The notes: generated by a model not told the origin, from the sequence alone. A DNA stretch of 64,000 nucleotides from Ornithinimicrobium laminariae (GCF_019457945.1 NZ_JAHZSU010000003.1:248001-312000), one strand, 5' to 3'. Shown: positions 27,091-36,066, numbered from the stretch's first letter. Made by a program: numbers and translations.

Positions 27091-28215
27091 TCACAGCGAC
27101 GGTCCGGTTCGCTGGGTCCGAGAGTGTCGGGAGTGTTCTTGATCTTGTTCGACGCGAGCGAGGTTCAGCGTTCTGTCCAGGGCTGTACGCGCCCGCGCAG
27201 CGTCGATCCTCTGGGCCGCAGACTCGGGTGGGGCGCCGAGGGGTGCGTCGTCGGTGACGCGGTAGCGGTCTCGGTAGGCAGCGACCACGCGGGCAGCCTT
27301 GCGCCAGGTCACGGCTCGTCGCCGGTCGGTGGGCGCTGCTCCAAGAGCGTTCGTCCACGGCGTGCTCTCCGTGAGCGCGGCTTCGAGAACGGCGTCGGCG
27401 CGTGCCTCGATCAGTGCTTCTCGTTCGTCGAGGGCCGCTCGCATCTCGGTGCCGATGGCCCCATGTGCTTGTGGAATGAGGCCGGCGATGAGGCGCCCTG
27501 GCTTGCGAGTCCTGCCCGAGCCTGCTGGGCGGGCGGTGGCCCGTTCGACCCGGTAATGGACGACGGCGGCGATGTCGTCGGCGTCGCCGAACCCGCGTGC
27601 AGCGACGAGGCGCGGTAGCAACACATCGACATCGTGATGGTTCGCTTCAGCCCGGCGAAGTTCAGCCGCGAGCGGGCCGAACGCCTCGGACTCGATGGCA
27701 CTCTCGGCCTGTTTGTCAGTGAGCCCGGAGCCACGGACGAGGGTGGCCCAGCGGTCGTGTTGGGCTGAGGCGGCGATGGTCTCGTACTCGGCAGCGAGCT
27801 GCGCGATCGAGCCCCACTGCTCCTGCTCGGCCACGATGGTTTCGTGCGCCGAGAGTTCGGCCCCACTGTGCTGCAGAACGCCGTTGAGCACGCTTCGCGC
27901 TGTGGCATGCGGGTCGTCGCCGGGGTGCGGCTGCGCATGGTCGTCGGCGCGGTCGAGAGTCACGTAGGCGTGGTTCGAGAGCCGTCCTCTGGTCATCGCG
28001 ACGTAGAAGGTCTCTCTCGTCGAGGTCGGTTCGACCAGCACGTGTGCGGTGTCGGTCGTGATGCCTTGGGCGCGGTAGGAGGTGACTGCGTAACCGAGAT
28101 CGACATGCTCGGCCACGTAAGCGGCGGGGAGGACGATGGTGCCGCCGAACCTCCGTCCTCGCCTCCGAGCGGAGATGGTTCCGTTGTCGCGGACGGTGGT
28201 GCCGGTCCCCCGCAA
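27091..28215 (-). pseudogene. TraA/TrwC-type relaxase, C-terminal fragment
   Basis: The last 370 or so residues of a MobF relaxase-helicase remain. The helicase end is clear: AYVAEHVDLGYAVTSYRAQG, then TAHVLVEPTSTRETFYVAMTRGR, followed by the long helical tail usual in actinobacterial TraA. The N-terminal relaxase domain with its tyrosines and histidine triad, and the helicase Walker A, are absent. Homology stops near 28210, where the DNA switches to a conjugation gene on the other strand. The fragment could still be translated, but it cannot nick an origin of transfer. Confidence 0.82.
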
Positions 28216-28786
28216 CAGCACCGCCACCGATCCCGATCCGGAGCCCAGTTCCGCGACTACCGCACCGCCGACAGCGGCACCGAGCACGCCCCAACCGCCT
28301 CAGGTTCAAGCTGTTCCGCATTCGGCCGATCCCGAGACCTTCGCCCAGGGCGTCGCATCCACGCTGTTCGCGTGGGACACGGCTTCGGGGCTGTGGCCGC
28401 TGGACTACACCTCGGCGATCCTCGCGGTCGGTGACCCCAGCGGAGATGAGCAAGCCGGGCTGGCCTCCGACCTGGCCGTCTACCTACCGACCCGCGACGC
28501 CTGGATCGAGCTGCGGCAGTGCGCCACCCGCCAGCACCTCATCATCGAGGCCGCGTACGTCCCTGACGCGTGGGCCGAGGCGGTGGCGCAGGCCCAGCCG
28601 GGACAGCTCGCGGCAGGAACGACGGCTATCACGATCGAGGGCACCCGGCATCGTGCCGGGGTCTGGAACGGGCAACCGGTCACCAGCGAGCATCCGGTCG
28701 CGTTCACCGCGTTCGTCGTCTGCGCCCCGACCTACCCGACCTGCCATCTGCTGCGGCTGTCGCAGTTCGACAACCCGCTGCACTGA
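28136..28786 (+). CDS. ICE transfer-region protein, 5' end replaced
   Basis: From about codon 26 (NSTATDPDPEPSSA) the protein looks like the ICE protein that normally precedes the cell-wall hydrolase: a Pro/Thr-rich linker, then a globular domain with DPETFAQGVASTLFAWDT, HLIIEAAYVPDAW and VAFTAFVVCAP. The first 25 codons are simply the antisense of the relaxase fragment, and the expected N-terminal membrane anchor is missing. The gene therefore appears to have lost its 5' end in the same event that removed the relaxase head. Function of the intact protein is not known to me. Confidence 0.6.
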   Translation: MVPPNLRPRLRAEMVPLSRTVVPVPRNSTATDPDPEPSSATTAPPTAAPSTPQPPQVQAVPHSADPETFAQGVASTLFAWDTASGLWPLDYTSAILAVGDPSGDEQAGLASDLAVYLPTRDAWIELRQCATRQHLIIEAAYVPDAWAEAVAQAQPGQLAAGTTAITIEGTRHRAGVWNGQPVTSEHPVAFTAFVVCAPTYPTCHLLRLSQFDNPLH

Positions 28787-28799
28787 AGGTCGTTGCGTC

Positions 28800-30413
28800 G
28801 TGTTCCGCAAAGCCGCCGTCGCAGCCTTGGTGCTGCTGTTCTTCGCCCCCGCCGCAGCGCTCCTCGGGGTCGGGGTGCTGATGAACCCCGCTGCCGCCTA
28901 CTGCGCCACCCCTGCCGGGAGCGTGAATCTTGGCCCGATCCCAGACTCGCTCACGGTGACCACCGCGAACGGTGAGACCTTCACCCTGAATCGTCAGCAG
29001 CTCACGCACGCGGCAACGATCATCTCCGTCGGCAACGGCATCACCGACGTGGGCCGCCCGGGAATCAAGATCGCGCTGATGGCCGCGCTCACCGAGTCCA
29101 CGCTGCGGATGCTCACCAACACCGGTACCTATCCCGAGTCGGCGAACTACCCTAACGACGGCGACGGCGGCGACCACGACTCCCTCGGCCTGTTCCAGAT
29201 GCGCCCACAATCGGGATGGGGCACTGTCGCGGAGTTGATGGACCCGCAGTATCAGGCGCGAGCGTTCTTCGGCGGGCCGACCGGACCGAACTACCCCTCG
29301 CCGCGCGGCCTGCTGGACATCCCCGGCTGGCAGCAGATGGACCCGGGCGAAGCCGCCCAAGCCGTCGAGGTCTCTGCCTATCCCGACCGCTACCGCAACT
29401 ACGCGCCCGTCGCCGACAGCATCCTCGCAACCCTCACCAGAGGTGGCAGTGCCGCTGGCGGCGCGGGTGGTGGTCCGGCGGTCTCGTCGTCGCGGGTGGT
29501 GTTCCCGCTGCCCGAGGGCACCTGGGTGCTGACCTCGCCGTTCGGGATGCGGGTGCACCCGATCACGGGCGAACGGAAGATGCACACCGGCACCGACTTC
29601 GCAGCGCCCGATGGCACGCCGATCCTCGCCGCCGCTGACGGCACCGTCACCGTCGCGGAGTTCTCCGGCGGGTACGGCGGTCTCATCGTCATCGAGCACA
29701 CCATCGACGGCAAGACCGTGGCCACCGCCTACGCCCATATGTGGCAGAGCGGCATCCACGTCCGTCCCGGAGACCGCGTGAGCGCCGGGCAGCACATCGG
29801 CGATGTCGGCTCCTCGGGCATGAGCACCGGCGCACATCTGCACTTCGAGGTCCGGCCCGGCGGTACGAGCGGTGAGGCCATCGACGCCGCTGCCTGGCTC
29901 AACGAGCACGGGGCCGCGAACCTGCCGACAGCGACCAGCGGATCACCCACCGCCTGCAACACCACCACTGCGGGCACGCCGACCGGCGTCGATGGAGACC
30001 CCGACCGGCTCGTCGACGATCCCACCAGCTCAGGGAAGATCACCGCCCGCATGCTCCACCTCTACCAGCAGACCCTTGCGGCGTTCCCCGACACCGGCTG
30101 GGGCTGCTACTCACCGCGCCCTGGCACCAAGTCCGAGCATTCCCTCGGGCGGGCGTGCGACATCACCTTCGGCAACCGGATCGGCCAGCGACCCACCCCG
30201 GCACAGCTCGACGCCGGCTGGAAGGTCACAAACTGGATGAAGGACAACGCCGACGTTCTCGGCGTCGAGTACCTGATCTGGCAAGGCCAAATCTGGTCCG
30301 TGACCCGCGACGCCGAGGGCTGGCGACCCTACAACGGCGGCGGGATGCACGACCCCGCCTCCATCATCGGAGGCCACTACGACCACCTCCACGTCACCGT
30401 CAAGGCAGGGTGA
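28800..30413 (+). CDS. Conjugation cell-wall hydrolase with M23 peptidase domain
   Basis: A 537-residue exported protein. It has a signal/TM segment at residues 6-30, a lysozyme-like region (KIALMAALTESTLRM, SLGLFQMRPQSGWG) at about 80-180, an M23 lysostaphin-type peptidase (HTGTDFAAPDG, AYAHM, and HLHFEV) at about 255-365, and a C-terminal domain with SEHSLGRACDI and HYDHLHVTV. It should cut peptidoglycan to let the transfer apparatus pass. The start is the GTG at 28800, 13 bases after the previous stop, with AAGG before it; the longer upstream frame is only an alternate reading of the preceding gene. Confidence 0.86.
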   Translation: MFRKAAVAALVLLFFAPAAALLGVGVLMNPAAAYCATPAGSVNLGPIPDSLTVTTANGETFTLNRQQLTHAATIISVGNGITDVGRPGIKIALMAALTESTLRMLTNTGTYPESANYPNDGDGGDHDSLGLFQMRPQSGWGTVAELMDPQYQARAFFGGPTGPNYPSPRGLLDIPGWQQMDPGEAAQAVEVSAYPDRYRNYAPVADSILATLTRGGSAAGGAGGGPAVSSSRVVFPLPEGTWVLTSPFGMRVHPITGERKMHTGTDFAAPDGTPILAAADGTVTVAEFSGGYGGLIVIEHTIDGKTVATAYAHMWQSGIHVRPGDRVSAGQHIGDVGSSGMSTGAHLHFEVRPGGTSGEAIDAAAWLNEHGAANLPTATSGSPTACNTTTAGTPTGVDGDPDRLVDDPTSSGKITARMLHLYQQTLAAFPDTGWGCYSPRPGTKSEHSLGRACDITFGNRIGQRPTPAQLDAGWKVTNWMKDNADVLGVEYLIWQGQIWSVTRDAEGWRPYNGGGMHDPASIIGGHYDHLHVTVKAG

Positions 30414-30419
30414 TCGACC

Positions 30420-30686
30420 ATGGGTGTCTTCCCCGACTTCGACGGGCTCGGCGGCATCGGCGACCTCCGCGCCGTGGTCGGCGCGCTCCTGACTTTCGTC
30501 CTCATCATCGCCGTCCTCATGCTCATCGTCTCCGCGATCGTCTGGGCGATCGCGACGGCCCACGGCAACTACGCGACCGCCAGCAAAGGCCGCATCGGTG
30601 TCCTCGTCTCCGTCGGCGCGGCCGTCCTCGCCGGAGGCGGCGTGGCCTGGATGAACTGGCTACTCACAGTCGGTTCAAGTTTGTAG
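30420..30686 (+). CDS. DUF6112-like small ICE membrane protein
   Basis: An 88-residue protein with two TM segments (VVGALLTFVLIIAVLMLIVSAIVWAI, here as one long segment, and GVLVSVGAAVLAGGGVAW). It is six bases after the peptidase gene and resembles the next small ICE protein at 31732, sharing G..(D/N).LR.(I/V)VGA and R.G(V/I)LV. Pilin-like or pore roles have been suggested for such subunits by their VirB2-like shape; this is inference. Confidence 0.75.
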   Translation: MGVFPDFDGLGGIGDLRAVVGALLTFVLIIAVLMLIVSAIVWAIATAHGNYATASKGRIGVLVSVGAAVLAGGGVAWMNWLLTVGSSL

Positions 30687-30700
30687 CTGCGGCTTCGCGG

Positions 30701-31567
30701 TCATCGGTCCGATTCCTCCGCGTCGGCGCTCGCTGTCTCGCACTGGTCGAGCAGGCGCGCCAGGTAACTGTATGCCGCGAGGCGCTCCATCGCTTCCTGC
30801 TCGGACAGTTCGGTGCGCGTGTGCGTCGTCACGTTGCGGACCGTGAGGTTCAGACCAGTGGCCAGCGCGTTGAGGGCCTTAGCGAGCGGTTCAAGACCAC
30901 CGCGCATGCTCTTCACCGTCTTGTCATCCGACCCTCCCGGCCAGGTGAGCTTCGGCTTGCCCGGTTCAGGAGCGCCCGGCGATAACGTCTGCTGCCAGAA
31001 GACCGTGTCATCGACATCGTTCCGGCCGAGACGTTCCTTCCAGTGGACCGTGAGGCCTTCGGCTGCTTCACGAACTGCAACTCGGTACTGATGCGTCGTC
31101 CAATGGGCGGAAGCACCAGCCCAGACCACGGGGTGAAACTGTGCGGGAGCGAAGGTCGGAAGGTCAGAGTCCGTACGTGACTCGGCGTCGACGATCATCG
31201 CGTCGAGCCTGCCCTTGACGGTGGCAGTAGTAGTCCGAATATCCCGAGGCGCGATGGGGGTCTTGGGTGCAGACATGAATGACCAGTTGGCGATTGGGTC
31301 GATCGCTCCGAGACCCGCGATCCCAATGTAGGCACCGGTCACTGACACTGCGCTCGCTGCCAGGCCAGCAGCCTCCGCGACACCGAGTTCGAGACGTTGG
31401 ACCTCGCTCTGATCCTGGCCTTCCTTTGTCCACACAGTAGGAAAGAGGCCGCGCGCCGACATGTGATCCGACTCAACCTGAGTGCTCATCCAGGCGTCGA
31501 AGGCTTCCTCGAACTTCTCAACGGCGGCGCGCAATCGCTGGAGGTAATCCACCCCGTACTGACTCAT
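30701..31567 (-). CDS. TIGR02391/Ymh-type (HEPN-like) cargo protein
   Basis: A 288-residue protein whose C-terminal half matches the TIGR02391 (Ymh) family: FHPVVWAGASAHWTTHQYR, AVREAAEGL, then RNVTTHT close to the C-terminus and a final helix AYSYLARLLDQCE. The family has been placed in the HEPN superfamily of mostly RNA-cleaving domains, whose motif is R-x4-6-H; here RNVTTH fits. The N-terminal half is helical and unrecognised. The gene is on the opposite strand, wedged between the two DUF6112-like genes that are normally adjacent, so it is an insertion. The ATG at 31567 (MSQYGVDYLQRL) is used; the longer frame is unlikely. Confidence 0.72.
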   Translation of the reverse strand: MSQYGVDYLQRLRAAVEKFEEAFDAWMSTQVESDHMSARGLFPTVWTKEGQDQSEVQRLELGVAEAAGLAASAVSVTGAYIGIAGLGAIDPIANWSFMSAPKTPIAPRDIRTTTATVKGRLDAMIVDAESRTDSDLPTFAPAQFHPVVWAGASAHWTTHQYRVAVREAAEGLTVHWKERLGRNDVDDTVFWQQTLSPGAPEPGKPKLTWPGGSDDKTVKSMRGGLEPLAKALNALATGLNLTVRNVTTHTRTELSEQEAMERLAAYSYLARLLDQCETASADAEESDR

Positions 31568-31731
31568 GTTCCAGCAACCTCTCGATTCGGCGGTCCCCTG
31601 CGGGCGAGCGACGCACAGATACTCCAAGGCTACGGGCGGCCACCGACGGGGATGGCGACGAGCGGGCACCTGTCGCGTGTACCCCGTCTGCGAGTCCGCG
31701 GGCGGGCCGCCCGCCGCCAAGGAGACCTACC

Positions 31732-32052
31732 GTGTTCCATCTTTTCGCCAACGTCATGTCCGCGCCGCTGCTGGTGCCGATGGACATCAACATCGACCCC
31801 AACACCAACGGCCTGCCGGGGATCAACCAGCTGCGCACCATCGTCGGCGCGGTGATGACCATCGGCCTGATCCTCAGCGTGCTCGCGCTGATCGTGTCCG
31901 CGATCGTGTGGGGCTTCGGCGCGAACTCCTCCAACCCGCACCTCGCCTCGCGCGGGAAGATCGGCGTTCTCGTCTGCTGCGGCGCGGCGGTGATCTGCGG
32001 CGCGAGCGTGACGCTCATCAACTTCTTCTGGAACGTCGGCCAGTCCGTCTGA
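31732..32052 (+). CDS. DUF6112-like small ICE membrane protein, second copy
   Basis: A 106-residue protein with an N-terminal hydrophobic stretch and two TM segments (GAVMTIGLILSVLALIVSAI, then GVLVCCGAAVICGASVTLI). It pairs with the gene at 30420 and precedes the TrbL-like gene, as in other actinobacterial elements. GGAGACCTACC before the start at 31732 fits a ribosome-binding site. Confidence 0.75.
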   Translation: MFHLFANVMSAPLLVPMDINIDPNTNGLPGINQLRTIVGAVMTIGLILSVLALIVSAIVWGFGANSSNPHLASRGKIGVLVCCGAAVICGASVTLINFFWNVGQSV

Positions 32053-32085
32053 CCCGACTGTCGTCCTCGAGAGCTGGTGTTCGTG

Positions 32086-33459
32086 ATGGGCGTGTGCGAC
32101 GTTCCCGTGATCTCCTCGGTCTGCGATGCCGTCGGCGAAGGGGCCGCGTCTCTGGTCGCGGCCCCGTTCGACTGGCTCGCCCAGGCGATGGGTGCCGCCG
32201 CCGGGTGGCTGTTCGAGGCGGACTGGTCGGTCTTCGACACCACGACACTGGTAGACGTCACCAAGCCCGGCTACATCGCTGTCTACAACCTGCTGTTCGG
32301 CATCGCGGTCTTCGTGATGCTGATCTTCTTCTGCCTCCAACTCATCACGGGACTGATCCGACGCGACCCCACCGCCCTCACCCGAGCCGCGCTCGGGCTG
32401 GCAAAGTCCGTCCTCGGGTCGTTTGTGGTCATTACGCTCACTGCGCTGCTGCTCGAAGTCGTGGATCAACTGTGCATCGGGATCGTGCAGGCCGCCGGAG
32501 AGACCACCGAGTCGATGGGCGACAAGATCGCGCTCCTCGCCGCAGGCCTGGTCGGCATCAATATCGCCGCACCCGGCGTCGGTGCCGTCATCACGATCTT
32601 CATGGCAGGACTCGCGATCACCGCCGCCGCGATTGTGTGGCTCTCCCTCCTCGTCAGGAAGGCACTCCTCCTGGTCGCGGTCGTGTTCGCGCCGCTCGCC
32701 TTCTCGGGTGCCTCGTGGGATGCCTCGCGCGGGTGGATCGGGAAGTGGGTGATGTTCGTCGTCGCCCTGATCTGCTCAAAGCTCGTGCTCGTCGTGATGT
32801 TCCTCGTCGCGATCACCCAGGTCTCCGCACCGATCGACGCCGACCTCGCCTCGGTCAGCGATCCCATCGCGGGGATCGTGCTGATGGCGACGGCCGCATT
32901 CGCCCCATATCTCACGTACAAGTTCATCGCGTTCGTCGGGTTCGACATGTACCACGCGATCGGCTCCGAGCAGGACGCCAAGAGCGCCCTCAACCGCCCG
33001 ATCCCCGTACCCACCAAGCCGCAAGGCGGCGGCGACCCGAAGAAAGTGCTCGACGGGACCAGCAGCAGCGGAAACGCGGGCGGAGGCTCCGGTGGAGGAA
33101 GTAGCGCTCCGCCACCGCCAAAGACCTCGGCACCGGCACCCGCCGCGGGCGGCGGAGGCGCAGCCGGCGGTAGAGCCGCAGCAGGCGAGAGCGGCGCAGC
33201 CGCAGCCGGTCCCGTGGCCGCCGGGGTCGTGGTCGGGGCGAGTGTCGCCAAGGGTGCAGCGACCGCCGGGCCGAAGGCCGGAACCGCGCTGGGAGCCCAG
33301 GGCGAGCACGCCGCCGACGCCGCAGCGCAGACACCGCCACCGCCCGCAGCCTCACCTGCGGCACCGCCATCAAGCCCGGCACCACGACCGCCGAGCACCG
33401 ACCCGTCACCGCCACCGAAGCAGCCCCCGCCGCCCGCGCCACGCCCACCGAAGGAGTAG
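32086..33459 (+). CDS. TrbL/VirB6-like conjugal transfer membrane protein
   Basis: A 457-residue polytopic protein. About seven TM segments lie between residues 60 and 290, including VYNLLFGIAVFVMLIFFCL, SVLGSFVVITLTALLLEVV and WVMFVVALICSKLVLVVMFL. The last 150 residues are a low-complexity Gly/Pro/Ala tail. That layout is typical of the TrbL/VirB6-like inner-membrane channel component of actinobacterial type IV secretion. The ATG at 32086 (MGVCDVPVISSVC) is preferred; a GTG three codons earlier is possible. It is followed four bases later by the SCO6880-like gene. Confidence 0.82.
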   Translation: MGVCDVPVISSVCDAVGEGAASLVAAPFDWLAQAMGAAAGWLFEADWSVFDTTTLVDVTKPGYIAVYNLLFGIAVFVMLIFFCLQLITGLIRRDPTALTRAALGLAKSVLGSFVVITLTALLLEVVDQLCIGIVQAAGETTESMGDKIALLAAGLVGINIAAPGVGAVITIFMAGLAITAAAIVWLSLLVRKALLLVAVVFAPLAFSGASWDASRGWIGKWVMFVVALICSKLVLVVMFLVAITQVSAPIDADLASVSDPIAGIVLMATAAFAPYLTYKFIAFVGFDMYHAIGSEQDAKSALNRPIPVPTKPQGGGDPKKVLDGTSSSGNAGGGSGGGSSAPPPPKTSAPAPAAGGGGAAGGRAAAGESGAAAAGPVAAGVVVGASVAKGAATAGPKAGTALGAQGEHAADAAAQTPPPPAASPAAPPSSPAPRPPSTDPSPPPKQPPPPAPRPPKE

Positions 33460-33462
33460 ACG

Positions 33463-34932
33463 ATGAGCAGCACGAACAACGACCGGCCCACCGCGGGCGA
33501 ACTCGTGCCGGTGAAGTTCTCCCGCCTCACCCGCCGCGGTGTCCTCCTCGGCCTGTCGCTGACCCAGCTCATCACGCTCGCCATCGGCGGAGCCACGCTC
33601 ATCGGAGCGTTCTACGCCGGCGGCGGGATGCTGCTCGCCTACACCGCCCCCATCTGGGTACTGGCCGCCGCGCTGACCTGGATACCGATCGCAAGCCGGC
33701 CCATCGTGGAGTGGCTTCCCATCGCCTGCTGGTGGCTGTGGCGCACCACCGGCGGGCAGTTGCTGTACCGGCGCAGGATCGTCGTCCCGCGCCCCGTCGG
33801 AACCCTCGCACTGCCCGGCTACATGGCCCGACTACGCGAGTACACCGACCCCGACACCAGCGCAGGGATGATCCACGACCCCCACGCCGCCACCTTGACC
33901 GTCGTGTGCGAAGTCACCCATCCCGCGTTCGTGCTCCTCGATCCCGGCGAACAGGAACGCCGCGTCAGCTCCTGGGGCCGCGTCCTGGCCACCGTCTGCC
34001 GCTCCGGGCGAATCGCCACTCTTCAGGTCTTGGAGCGCACACTGCCGGACTCTGGCACCGGACTGGCCGAATGGTGGGCCACCCACGGCACCCCGGACGG
34101 ATCATGGGCGGCGGACACCTACGGAGAACTCATCGACCGTGCCGGACCCGCCGGCGAACGCCACGCCACCACTCTCTCGATGTCACTGGACATGAAGACC
34201 AGTGCCCGTCAGATTAGGACCGCCGGCGGCGGGATACGCGGGGCCGCCGCCGTGCTGCGCCAAGAGATGAACACCCTCGTCGCCGCGCTCCGCTCCGCCG
34301 ACCTCTCGCCCTCGGGATGGCTAACACCAGGGCAGATCGCAGTGATGCTGCGCTCCGCCTACGACCCCGCCATCGCCGCCACCCTGGAACGCCACGGGAG
34401 GCTCGGCCAGTCCCTCGCGACCGCCGGGCCGGTTGCAGTCACCGAGACCTGGGGCAAGCTGCGAACCGACTCCGCTCACCACGCAGTGCTCTGGGTCAGC
34501 GAGTGGCCGCGGTCACTGGTGTATCCGGGGTTCCTGTCGCCCGTGTTGCTGTCCACCGGCATCCAGCGGTCGTTCTCGCTGATCTGCACCCCGATGCGCT
34601 CCGATGCCGCTGCCCGCGACATCCGCAAGAAGAAGGTCGAGCACATCTCCGACCAGGCCCAGCGCGCGAAGATCGGCCAGATCGAAGACGCATCCCAGAC
34701 CGCCGAATACCACGACGTGCTCCAACAAGAAGCCGACCTCACCGCCGGACACGGCATCCTCCGCTACACCGGCCTCATCGCCGTCTCCGCACCCACCGTC
34801 GAAGAACTCGACGCCGCCGTCGCCGCGATTGAGCAGGCCGCGATCCAAGCCTCGTGCGAGACCCGGTTGCTCGTCGGCCAGCAAGCAGCCGCGTTCACAG
34901 CCGCCGCGCTTCCGCTCTGCCGGCGCGTGTGA
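33463..34932 (+). CDS. SCO6880-family conjugation protein (PrgI-like plus VirB4 N-domain-like)
   Basis: A 489-residue protein with an N-terminal PrgI-like pair of TM segments (GVLLGLSLTQLITLAIGGA, then GMLLAYTAPIWVLAAALTW) and a large soluble region that resembles the N-terminal part of VirB4 but lacks Walker motifs. It fits the SCO6880 family found before the VirB4-type ATPase on actinobacterial elements. The stop at 34932 ends the conserved protein cleanly (LPLCRRV). In many elements the next transfer gene follows at once; here an extra gene and an RNA-like element intervene. Confidence 0.82.
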   Translation: MSSTNNDRPTAGELVPVKFSRLTRRGVLLGLSLTQLITLAIGGATLIGAFYAGGGMLLAYTAPIWVLAAALTWIPIASRPIVEWLPIACWWLWRTTGGQLLYRRRIVVPRPVGTLALPGYMARLREYTDPDTSAGMIHDPHAATLTVVCEVTHPAFVLLDPGEQERRVSSWGRVLATVCRSGRIATLQVLERTLPDSGTGLAEWWATHGTPDGSWAADTYGELIDRAGPAGERHATTLSMSLDMKTSARQIRTAGGGIRGAAAVLRQEMNTLVAALRSADLSPSGWLTPGQIAVMLRSAYDPAIAATLERHGRLGQSLATAGPVAVTETWGKLRTDSAHHAVLWVSEWPRSLVYPGFLSPVLLSTGIQRSFSLICTPMRSDAAARDIRKKKVEHISDQAQRAKIGQIEDASQTAEYHDVLQQEADLTAGHGILRYTGLIAVSAPTVEELDAAVAAIEQAAIQASCETRLLVGQQAAAFTAAALPLCRRV

Positions 34933-34978
34933 CCGCACCCACCGCTGGGCAACGATCGTCGGCATCGACTTGGGGTGG

Positions 34979-35869
34979 ATGCCGGGTGAAGTGCGAGAGA
35001 CTGGGGGCGTGAGCGAGATCAACTTTGCCCGGTACCGGGCCTATGTCGACGCACGGGTCGAGGCGAACAACGCCATGATCGCGCTCCTTGCAGGCTCTCG
35101 GCTGGCCGCGCACAGTCTCCAGCTGCACAGCGGGTCTCCTCATCAGCTCCCCGGACTTTTTCCGGCAGTGAGCGACATTGACCGTTTCAACCTGTTACCG
35201 GATCGAGCTTCGCAGCTCCTACTCGACGCCGATGCGCACCTCGCAGCCGTGGCGATTCCGTACGCACTGGCTGTCTATGAGGCTTTCGTTAAAGATGCAA
35301 TCACCATGCTGGGCGACGCAGGCTACGCAGTGTCACAGGCTTGGGGTGCCTTGAATGCGGGGCGCATGCACAAGACCTTCTTCGACGCGGCTGGCGTCGC
35401 GGAACCAGCTGATGTGATCCCTCTCTTCCACGTGTTGCGTTGTGTTCGGAATGCCCAGATTCACCACGCCGGCCATGTGACAACTGAAGTGACCGAGGTA
35501 CTGGACTCCTTGACTGATGCGCAGCGCGAGCGATGGGAGCAACTGACGATGGCTCCGCTCGATTCGATGATGAGGGACGGAAAGCTGCACTTCACAATCG
35601 GCCATTTGATCGCTGCGTTTGCGGTCACGAAGGAGGGTGCACGGCGACTCAACGAGGTTCTGGGGCAGAAACTGAGCAGAGAGACCTGGGCCGGGATCGC
35701 CGTCGTCGACTTCGCCGAATCTGCTGAGCACCCGCGCAACAGCAGGCAGTGGAAGCGTGGACTCTTGGGGTTCGCGCGATTCCATTACCTTGGGGGGCTA
35801 AGTCTGAGCGCGGAAGAACTCGAACTCGCGGCACGACAGTCGGGCTACTGGACGGCGACATCGTGGTGA
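34979..35869 (+). CDS. Cargo protein with an RNxxxH (HEPN-like) motif
   Basis: A 296-residue, mostly helical protein I do not recognise as a named family. A key stretch is PLFHVLRCVRNAQIHHAGHV, where R157-x4-H162 fits the HEPN ribonuclease motif R-x4-6-H with the usual N after R. It follows a helix that would pack as in HEPN folds (IPYALAVYEAFVKDAITML). The ATG at 34979 follows GGGGTGG; a GTG at 35009 is the alternative. It interrupts the spacing between the SCO6880-like gene and the next ICE gene. Its stop lies only a few bases from a tRNA-like element on the opposite strand. Codon use is less GC-biased than its neighbours, which suggests separate acquisition. Confidence 0.62.
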   Translation: MPGEVRETGGVSEINFARYRAYVDARVEANNAMIALLAGSRLAAHSLQLHSGSPHQLPGLFPAVSDIDRFNLLPDRASQLLLDADAHLAAVAIPYALAVYEAFVKDAITMLGDAGYAVSQAWGALNAGRMHKTFFDAAGVAEPADVIPLFHVLRCVRNAQIHHAGHVTTEVTEVLDSLTDAQRERWEQLTMAPLDSMMRDGKLHFTIGHLIAAFAVTKEGARRLNEVLGQKLSRETWAGIAVVDFAESAEHPRNSRQWKRGLLGFARFHYLGGLSLSAEELELAARQSGYWTATSW

Positions 35870-35870
35870 A

Positions 35871-35965
35871 AAGAACACGGGGGCTCTGTACCCATTGAGC
35901 TACATCCGGCTTTGCCGGAGCCAGGAGTCGAACCTGGGTCTCCACTGTTTTTGTGCGAATTGAGG
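35871..35965 (-). ncRNA. Circularly permuted tRNA-like module (YrlA/Y RNA-like)
   Basis: Read on the minus strand, a T arm (CCAGG TTCGACT CCTGG) comes first, then an acceptor-like strand CTCCGGC, a three-base AAA loop, the complementary strand GCCGGAT, then a D arm (GCTC AATGGGTACA GAGC). Both loops carry tRNA consensus bases. This order closes the acceptor end and opens the molecule where the anticodon would be, as in the tRNA-mimic module of bacterial YrlA RNAs. Flanking AAAACAGTG and TGTTCTTTT can pair with wobbles and one mismatch to extend the open end. A normal tRNA reading fails, because no matching halves lie in the normal order. Exact ends are guesses. Confidence 0.5.
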
Positions 35966-36066
35966 TTGTGACCCTCTAGCCCATGAGTGGCATCCGCTAT
36001 GTAAGAAGACACTCTACCACGGACTTGGGTGCGCACCTCCTCGTCACACGGCACCAGGAGGTCACC

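Noticed and set aside
28431..28799. A long N-terminal extension of the M23 hydrolase
   Set aside because: Those codons are the alternate frame of the preceding gene; the signal peptide begins at the GTG at 28800.
35860..36000. An ordinary tRNA gene on the minus strand
   Set aside because: The T arm precedes the D arm, the region before the T arm has no acceptor strand complementary to CTCCGGC, and the anticodon stem cannot be completed in normal order.
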